A stretch of DNA of 64,000 nt from Yamagishiella unicocca (Eukaryota > Chlorophyta > Chlorophyceae > Chlamydomonadales > Volvocaceae), in the NCBI GenBank assembly GCA_003116995.1, contig BDSL01000142.1, positions 62,001-126,000 on the forward strand, read 5' to 3'. The translations under genes and the position numbers were made by a program. The notes under the pieces are model-generated. The model made no database searches. It worked only from the letters and a program-made list of their open reading frames with translations, and was not told the origin of the DNA. Below, piece after piece: positions 13,501 through 22,500 of the stretch. The first letter of the stretch is position 1, and each line of letters begins with the position of its first letter.

Positions 13501-16500
13501 TTATGTGCTATGTGCTTTGCAGAACGACATATAACTACTGACCCATCCAAGCCCTCTTGCACATATATCAGCGATGGAGCAATAACCCTCCCACCCTTGG
13601 AGCCTTATTAGCCAGCTGGGAGGGCCTCATTATCACTGATGGTGCATGGATCATCACCCAGGTACCCGCCCGCCACATCTGCATGATGCCACCCCTGATG
13701 CATGCCTCATCAGAGCTAGCGCACCTCGTCTGTTGCGGCTTCCTTGTCCGCATCGGCCTGGAGCAATACCTGCACCACCTCCACGTGGCCGCGAGAAGCG
13801 CCACAAATAAGAGGTGTCCAGCCGTCCTGTCCGTTAGCAGATAGATGGGGCCAGGGGTGACCATAGTTGTCTGTGTATCTGTTAAACAGCCAGTTATCTG
13901 GTGTGTATGTATGTTCGTTGAGGCTGCTGGTAGGTGGGGGCCTGCCCTCACCAATCAACATTTATGGCCTACTGAGGCGTGATGACAGTTTTCCCAATAG
14001 GTGCCACCGCCACCACATGCATCTAACCTGACCGCAATAACAAACCGCAAACTAACAGATCAGGTGCGCCGCGATGCCTACTACTGCTACAACCTCAATC
14101 GATGCACTACTGGCTGGGTGGGCATGCGTGCCATGCCCGTGTGGCAACACATGCATGGAGCATCGCCCAGACCCTTATGTTGCCACGTCTCGCTCAGACC
14201 GCACCGTGTCTGCTGCGTCCTTGTTCGCGCCGGCCTGGAGCAGCGCCCGCACAACCTCCACGTGACCTTGTAAAGCACCGTGGATCAGCGGCGTCCTGCC
14301 ATCCTGTCATTTGGCAGTTGGAGGCAGAGAATCCTCTGTTACTTGAACTCTACTCACCCATTCATCAGTTTATTTCCACATGCACGCCCGTGCCGGCGCC
14401 CGCCAGTAGTAGCAGTGCCCCCGCCCTGTCTGCATAGCATGCTTCACTTTGATCGCCATCACTGACCGCTCTGTGCGCTGCTGGGCCAGCAGGTGAGTTC
14501 AACGGCTCGGTCGGGAGAGACGCTTATTAGTAGGTACTTCTCTGCAACGAACGTACTCATGCAGGTGCTTGCCTGTGCTTGCTTGCCTGTGCTATCATGT
14601 TAGTTCGTTTTCAGGCCTCCCATGCACTGCGGCGCGGCACGACTTCGGCATCCTACCTGCCGCGGACGCTGGCTAGCTAGCAAAGTGAAGCAATTCATCA
14701 CTTCATGCTAACAAGTAAGATAACCAGTACGTATCTATCCAGGTTCGGGGGATTTCAAGTCTCGTTCTAGCATGCCCAGCCACCGCACCGAGTTGTTTTA
14801 GCATAAACTGTTACATACCCAAAACGGAATTTCACAACGTTTCCTAAAATCGCTTGGGATACTGGTTGGAGTTCGCTCGTCTAGACATATATATATATAG
14901 CAGCGGAGGGCGACACTCGACCTCCGACTTTGTATATATGCACGCATGAACCAAGTACTTCAGCATGCAAATCCAAACGAGTGCAGCGCCAAGCGAACAT
15001 TACCTGTCTACTTGGTTTTACATTTCAGTGTCGACCGATCTACGGTTTTCCTCCGATATATAAACCCTGCTGTATGTTGCTTGATTGGCTGGCATGCAGT
15101 TGCTGCTGATGATGATGGCATATATATGGAATTCATTGAGCTGGGATGCACGCAGGATCTCATTTTTAATGGCATCCCATCTACCCATCCACACACTCCA
15201 CCCACACCCGCTCCCGCGCGGGAGCGCGCCCGCCGTGCGCCACCATGCAGCAGAATCCCGTCAGTACGGACGCCCATTACTAGCTACTCACGCTGCACGC
15301 GTTTCTGAATTCGTACGTTTTGCCAATACGTACATGCCGGCACGGCCACCACTACCTGCTGACCATAAGCACAAATCGTCGCCATAAAACATAACTACAG
15401 GTGTGCCACAACGCCTCATCATTGCTGCGACCTAATGTAATAATAATAATAATGAGTACGCTGGCACTAGGCCTAGCATGTATTACGGGGGCGGGGCGGT
15501 GAGGGTGTTAGTACACCCTATACGCTCGCGCCACCTGTGGGGACAAAAAGTTACCCTTAGCCCAACCCCCATGGCTCCCTGCTGCGGTCCGTTTTCCAGC
15601 ACTCAGCGGTTCTTGATGATGGTGCCGGCGCTAACCACCGCATGTTGGTGGAGGTGTAGGCAGCATTTGTTGGCTTGTTCAGCGCTGGCTCCCAGGGTTT
15701 GGAGTAGTGGCTTGACTGTATTATTGGGGATGGTGCCGGTGGCACCTAGGGTGATTACCTCATTCCTGGTGTAGTGCACCGTCCAGCCCGCTCGCTCCAG
15801 GGCGTCAGAAAGTTTCCTGTGCTGAATGGTTTTCTCCGTACATTTGTCCGAGTGGTTCAGGTCGCTGGTGTGACCTAATGTATGACATGATGCACGCCCG
15901 CTGGGTCGTCATACACGTATACGTGGCAACACACACGGAGCACCGCGCGCCGAGCCAGCCGTGCCAGGTACCCCAGCAGCCCCTTATATATGTTGCCACG
16001 TCTCGCTCAGCAGACCTCAGTTTTACCTTTCCAGTGCCCACCACTACGGGTTTATTTCCCCTCGCTCGCTCATACTGTACCCCCTGTTAATAACTGCTTA
16101 AAGACTTTGTATACATCTAGCACGTTTTTCAGCATGCAAGCAAGTCCAAACGAGTGTACGTACCAAGCGAACATTACCTATCTACGTACTCGGTTTTACT
16201 TTTCAGTGCCGACCTGTATATATATATAGCTACGGGTTTCCTCTCATACCCCCTGTCGGCTCGCTTGCGTCTGCTGCTGATGATGATATGATGGCAGATG
16301 GAATTCAATGAGCTGTATGTATGGGAGGCAGGGTATCATTTTGAATGGCATCCCATCTGTCCATACACTCCAGCCACCCACACCCGCTCCCGCCGTGCTC
16401 CACCATGCAGCAGAGTCGTCCCGTGTGAATCGCCATTCATCAGTTGCAAAACGTCTTACAGCATTTATCTTGCCACCGTCACAGAGCGCACCTCGTCTGC

Positions 16501-19500
16501 TGCTTCCTTGTTTGCGCCGGCCTGGAGCAACACATGCACAACCTCTACATGGCCAGCAAATGCGCCAAAATAAAGGGGTGTCGTGTTGGCCTGTCAGTTG
16601 GCAGGTGGGGGGAGGGGTGACATTATTAGTTACGTAGTTGCTTTCGTTGTCTATCTGCCAGCAGACGGGAAGTTGGTTGGTGCGTGCGTGTGCTGAGTCA
16701 CGGATAGATGGAGCACCGCCCATGCATCCAGGCGCTCCATCCAGCCCCTTACTTACATTGCCACCCCTCACGGCAGAGCGCACCTTGTCTGCTGCTGCTT
16801 CCGTGTTCGCACCGGCCTGAAGCAACGCACGCACAACTTCCACGTCGCCAATGTAGGCAGCCAGGATCAGCGGCGTCATCAAGCCATCCTGACAGTTACG
16901 TATAGGCAGGAGACACGGGCGTCAGGGTCCGTCATCGATCAATCAGATGCGTGGTTGCTTAGTTGGGTGGTGGGTCCTGCTGGTCCTTTCCGTGTACGTA
17001 CATGCATATGGGGGATGGAGCGGCGGCGTGGTATGGACACTACATCCACCCAGCCACACCCTACACGCAGAGCGAGGCCACCCTTAGACGGCCCTGCATA
17101 TGCATGCATGCATTGAACGAAGTCTAAACCGGGGTTATCCTCGGTGACCCCTTATTATCCCTTCCTCGGAGCGCTCAGAGCGCACCTTGTCTGCTGCGTC
17201 CTTGTTCGCGCCGGCCTGGAGCAGCGCCCGCACAACCTCCACGTGACACTTTAAAGCACCGTGGATCAGCGGCGTCCTGCCATCCTGTCATTTGGCAGTT
17301 GGAGGCAGAGAATCCTCTGTTACTTGAACTCTACTCAGCGCACCCATTCATCAGTTTCCACATGCACGCCCGTGCCGGCACCCGCCAGTAGTAGCAGTGC
17401 CCCCGCCCTGTCTGCATAGCATGCTTCACTTTGATCGCCATCACTGACCGCTCTGTGCGCTGCTGGGCCAGCAGGTGAGTTCAACGGGAGAGACGCTTAG
17501 TAGGTACGTACTTCTCTGCAACGTACTCATGCAGGTGCTTGCCTAGCCTGTGCTATCATGCATGTTAGTTCGTTTTCAGGCTTCCCATGCACTGCGGCGC
17601 GGCACGACTTCGGCATCCTACCTGCCGCGGACGCTGGCTATCTAGAAGAGTGAAGCAATTCACTTCGTGCTAACAACGTAACGGCCAGTATCTATCCAGG
17701 TTCGGGGGATTCCAGCAGGCTTCAACAAGTCTCGTTCAAGAATGCCCAGCCACCGCACCGATTTGTTTTATTATAAACTGTTACCTACCCAAAACGGAAT
17801 TCCATAACCCATCTACGGGTTTCCTCCGATATACGTATACCCCCTGTATGTTGATTGGCTGGCAGCTGCTGACGATGATGGCATATGGAATTCATTGAGC
17901 TAGGATCGATGCAGGGTCTCATTTTTAATGGCATCCCATCTACCCACACACTCTACCCACACCCACTCCCGCCCGCCGTGCGCCACCATGCAGCAGAGTC
18001 CCGTCAGTACAGACGGAAAACGTACCCTAATCTAAACAAACCGATCGAAGTCCTTTTTGGAATTCGTCTAGACACAGGGCAGCGGCCGAGGGCGACACTC
18101 GACATCCTATTTTGTATATCTAGACGCATCCATCCAATATTTTTTCTAGCATGCGGTTCCAAACGACGGATATATGTGCTGTGCGTGGACGCCCTGACCG
18201 CCGAGCGACGGACACCACCGACCTGACTAGGCGGCCCTGACCATAACCACTAATCACCGCCGTGAAGATAAAGACCAAGCAACGTTTATTCCCGATTTAG
18301 ACACTTGGCTGCCGGTGCTCTGCCCTGCGCGTGGCGCCTTCCAGCCATATTATTGAGTCTGCGGAAACGTGGTATAACCATGCATTGGGTCGAGTCCCAT
18401 CCACACGCTCTCGCTCTGCACGCACTGGCTTGCTTGCTTGACTGTATTTTAGCGGTGATGAGATAGAGATGGATGTATTGTGCCGGGGCACGCACCACCA
18501 TGTGGAGGGGGGATAGTTGTATGTTGTACCATGAAAACTACGTACATGAATCGCCGTTTATTTGCAAACCGTCTTGATTGTGGTAGGTGTAGAACATACA
18601 ACACTTATCTTGCCACCTCGCTCTCAGGGCGCACCTTGTCTGCTGCTTCCTTGTTCGCGCCGGCCTGGAGCAATGCTTGCACAACCTCCACGTGACCTCT
18701 CGCAGCTCCCAGGATCAGTGGCGTGCCGCCAACCTGTCAGTTAATTGGCAGTTGGTGATGGGGGCAGTATGGGCGGTCGTGCGTCTATCTGGCTGGTTGG
18801 TCCGTACGTTTTGATGGGCAGATGGGGGTGTTGCGTGTAATGGACCCAATAAGCAAGCCGCTGACAGGCATAAACCACTCGAGCTGCAGCAGTGTATGGT
18901 GACCTAAGCTACAGCGAGGGACTTGCCGATCGTCTGGATTGCCTGTAATTACATAGGTTAACTGAAGTCTTACAGCAGGCGGATGCGATCTATCACAGGA
19001 CCCCCCCCCTTGGAGCCTACGTACTGTACGATAGTCAGCAGCTACAACGTCTCACTGCTGCAACCTGACATGAAGCACGCCTGGTTCGCCATGCGCGTGT
19101 GGCAATGCACGGGGGCACCACCCAGCCAGCCAAATAAGGGGGGCAAGAATGCAGACGCACGTACCCGCCCCAGCCCCTTACTCTATCTTGATTGATTGCC
19201 ACCTCTCAGAGCGCACCTTGTCTGCTGCTTCCTTGTTCGCGCCGGCCTGGAGCAATGCTTGCACAACATCCACGTGACCTCTCGCAGCTCCCAGGATCAG
19301 CGGCGTCCTGCCGACCTGTCCGTTGGCAGTTGATGACAGGTAGGGGCGGCGGCGGCGTGGGCAGTCGTGCGTGCTTTTGGCTGCTGGTTGGTCTGTTAGT
19401 TTGACAGGCAGACGGGGGCGTGGCGTGCGTCTTATTATGGACCCTGTAAGCCGACCAGCATGTTTAAGCGAGCCCCACGAGCTGCACTTTTATATACTGC

Positions 19501-22500
19501 TGCATCTATATACTATCCTGCTGCATGCAGTCCCGTGTTCCCTGCTCTGCCCGCACCCATGGCCCCGGACTTGGAAGGCCGGCAAACCTCTGCTGCCGCC
19601 CTCCTGAGTAAGGCGTTACGCGTGATTTCTATCCCTTAATTAAATAAATGTAATGCACACCGCTGCTAATTAAGTTGCCACGAGCGCAGATAGCTGTCCA
19701 TAATAACCTAGCTACGTATCCACGCGCATGCATAGCATGCAGCGGCAACAGCGGCTTGCGTGCAAATCATTAGCTGGTGATATCGCGCACTTTGAACTAG
19801 CCACGCCGTACTATACTACGAGCAGCAAGTGCCGTGCACAGCGGCCGCCCTCCAGTAGCTAGACGCACGGCTGCGCGCGCCACCATAACTCCTTCAATCC
19901 AAGAAAACTGCCCGCCTGGCGGCTGGGTAGGTCAGGCGCACGTGGCAACGCATAGTGCGATGCATGCACCGTACGTCCAGGTAACAGGTGCCATGGCCAG
20001 CTGGTGGAGGCAGGGACGGTGTGCGTGGCCGGCAGCAGTCAGCCAGTCGCATGGTTGGTTCGTTATGCTGGCCGGAGTTGGGGCTACTCCACGAAGAGCA
20101 CGGGCGGGCTCAAGTAAGGCCCACATGAAACCGACGGCGGCAACACACACCACAACATGTATGTCTCACTAGCACGACGGCCACCCGATCAAGACGTGGC
20201 ACTCCCATCCGATGTACGATGCATCATCAGATCGATAAAACTCACTGTGTCAGTCGCCTCTATGTCGGCGCCTTCCTGCTGGAGCAGCTCTTGCACAGCT
20301 TCCACATTTCCGTCAAGAGCAGCCTTTAGCAGCAGCTCTATGACTTCCTGTCAATGGGTGCGGTAGTGGAAGGCAGTACGTAGAGGCAGCAGGGGCAACA
20401 TGGTCGCGACGGATTGGTTGGTTGATTGTTTGCTCGCTCGGGCAGATACCTGTGCTGTACGTGGATGGACGTATTCACCGCGTCCATTGTAAGGCACACG
20501 AGCCAGATGGATGGACGTACGGTATTGTATGGTTCGAATGAATGAAGGAGTGTTACTCATCCGAAACGAGCGTAATTTGTTCGCTATATGATCCATCTTA
20601 TTGTATAGTTCCCATACACAACTGAAGCATCGGTGGTGCGGGCATATAGGGGCGGAGTCCGCCCTTTAGTTCCCCACCCCCTTAATACACGCCAGGCTCC
20701 GGCCGGCATAATGTTATTTATTATTATATATTACCACATAGTGCGCTCGCGGAGCCAGGTCGCTCGTGTACGTATGATGATGCCGTTCGAGCTGCTCCAG
20801 CAACGAGTTGATTGTGTTGCGCAGATTTATGTTTGTGGTGAGCAACTTGGACTTGAGGGGCAGGTCTGAGGCGTCGGCGGGGTGGATCGGGCACGACCTT
20901 GGAAACGGAGCACACAGGCGCAAGGAGGTACACCTTGCATGCTAGATACTATATCTTAGGTCAAGGTGTGCGGGCGATGCTGCACGCCCATACATGCGTC
21001 GATACATCCATAGAACTAACTACTACATAGAGACGTCTCTACGACATAAGCCAATCAATGGCCATTCGTTGGATGTGAGTACGTAAAACACTATTCGCTC
21101 AAAAGGCATGGTCGCTATTCGTTTCTGCCTTTCACATATATATTACTGTTAAGTATTGGGAAAAGTATCAGCATGTGACGTTACATGTTTACACTGTTAA
21201 TGTATAAACATGTAACGTTGAATCGTTTATACTGTTAACGTATAGTACCAAGACAGAGATGCACACATAGTAATGCAATTGCTGTGTACGGCACAGCTCG
21301 TGCGTGAGCCCATGACAAGCTAAAGGAGAAGAGTAGTGTTTTTTTATATTATTACATAGCACCTACCGCCACCGGCGGTTTGCTCTGCTGCCCAAGCGGA
21401 CCACTCACTGGTGACAGGGTTTACGCTGCTGGTGGCCAGGTGCTGCAGGATGGCCTCCCGCTCGAATGAGTGGCCGCTTTCCACAATGACCGGGTCGCGC
21501 ATCCAGCACTTCGTGATTGGACAATTGCAGTCATCCGGCATGGAGATGACGGCCGCAGGTGCGGCAGTGGGGCGGCTGGAGCTGCTGCCATCACAGCTAT
21601 CACCGTTCACTCCCTGCTGCTGGCGTGATGTCAGGGCTGCCACAATCTGTGACATCAGCCGCAGCTGCTGCAGCTCCTTAGCGTTCAGCTCAGCTTCCTG
21701 GCGCACCTCTACCAGCAGCAGCTCACTCTGCAGCAGCGCGGAGGTGATATCTGCCACATCCTGCAGGCAGGAAGGCATCGTATCCGTCCGGGTGTTGTGC
21801 TGATAGTCGTCATTTAGCCGTCATTTAGCGCGATAAAATACGCCCATTATTAATAACCGAAGTCGTAGCCACCCCGCATCCGCTGCCCCATCCAGTAGTA
21901 GCTAGCCCCCCACCCACTGCCTCAGTAATAGTAGCCCCCCGCCCACTGCCCCAGCAGTAGTAGTGGCCCTGCGTGCACCCACGTACGGCCCTGCTGGTCG
22001 CCCGCCTGCACTCCATCCAAGTCGTCACCCGCCCCACATACATTCCACTACTGCGTGCCCCATCCAGCCAGCGAACCCACGCTCTATCTACGACCAGGTC
22101 GTTATCATTTCATGGGATGATGATGTGTGGCCACACACTAACCTGTGCGCCCATAGCTGTGCTGTCCACCAGTACTCCCGCCTTCTCCAGACTGGCCAGC
22201 ACTTCACCCACAATGCGCTCCTCAATCGGCAACTTGCCAGCTTGGCTGCTGCTGCTGGCAGCAGCCCCCAATTCCTCCCCCGCCATCAGCCGACCCAGCT
22301 TCTCACGTAGCTGCACCGCCTGGACCTCGAAGCCGTGTAGCACCTCCAGTGCCACATTGGCAAGGTCAGCGTGCAGCTTGGCCAGCGAGTCCTTTACCTC
22401 CTGCTGTGGCTCGAGGCCCATGGCATCTTGGAAGGTGACCAGATCCTTGGACAGCCGCACCATGACAGCCTTCAACTCCGCAACATGGTTGCCTGGCGCC

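Larger units (their letters stand above)
1565..20347 (-). repeat. Array of 20 single-ankyrin-repeat exons
   Basis: In transcription order the exons are 20246-20347, 19217-19315, 18635-18733, 17186-17284, 16784-16888, 16492-16590, 14205-14303, 13725-13826, 13294-13392, 12918-13016, 12422-12520, 11650-11748, 10794-10895, 10324-10422, 9501-9599, 9110-9208, 8172-8297, 6982-7080, 2221-2319 and 1565-1669. Each encodes one repeat of the form DGRTPLIxGAxxGHVEVV(R/Q) then ALLQAGANKEAADK, starts right after a CAG and ends right before GTGCG. Lengths are 99 nt in 14 cases and 102-126 nt in six, always a multiple of three, with no stops. The first exon is divergent (LLLKAALDGNVEAV) like an N-terminal cap, and 8172-8297 carries a 9-residue insertion. 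About 100-170 bp of intron below each donor is also conserved between copies. Confidence 0.85.

Noticed and set aside
21344..21408. Stop codon and TGTAA directly after the U-box exon, as a gene end
   Set aside because: The perfect GTGAGT donor at 21408 and the completing U-box half at 20735-20865 make splicing far more likely. Use as an alternative 3' end cannot be excluded.
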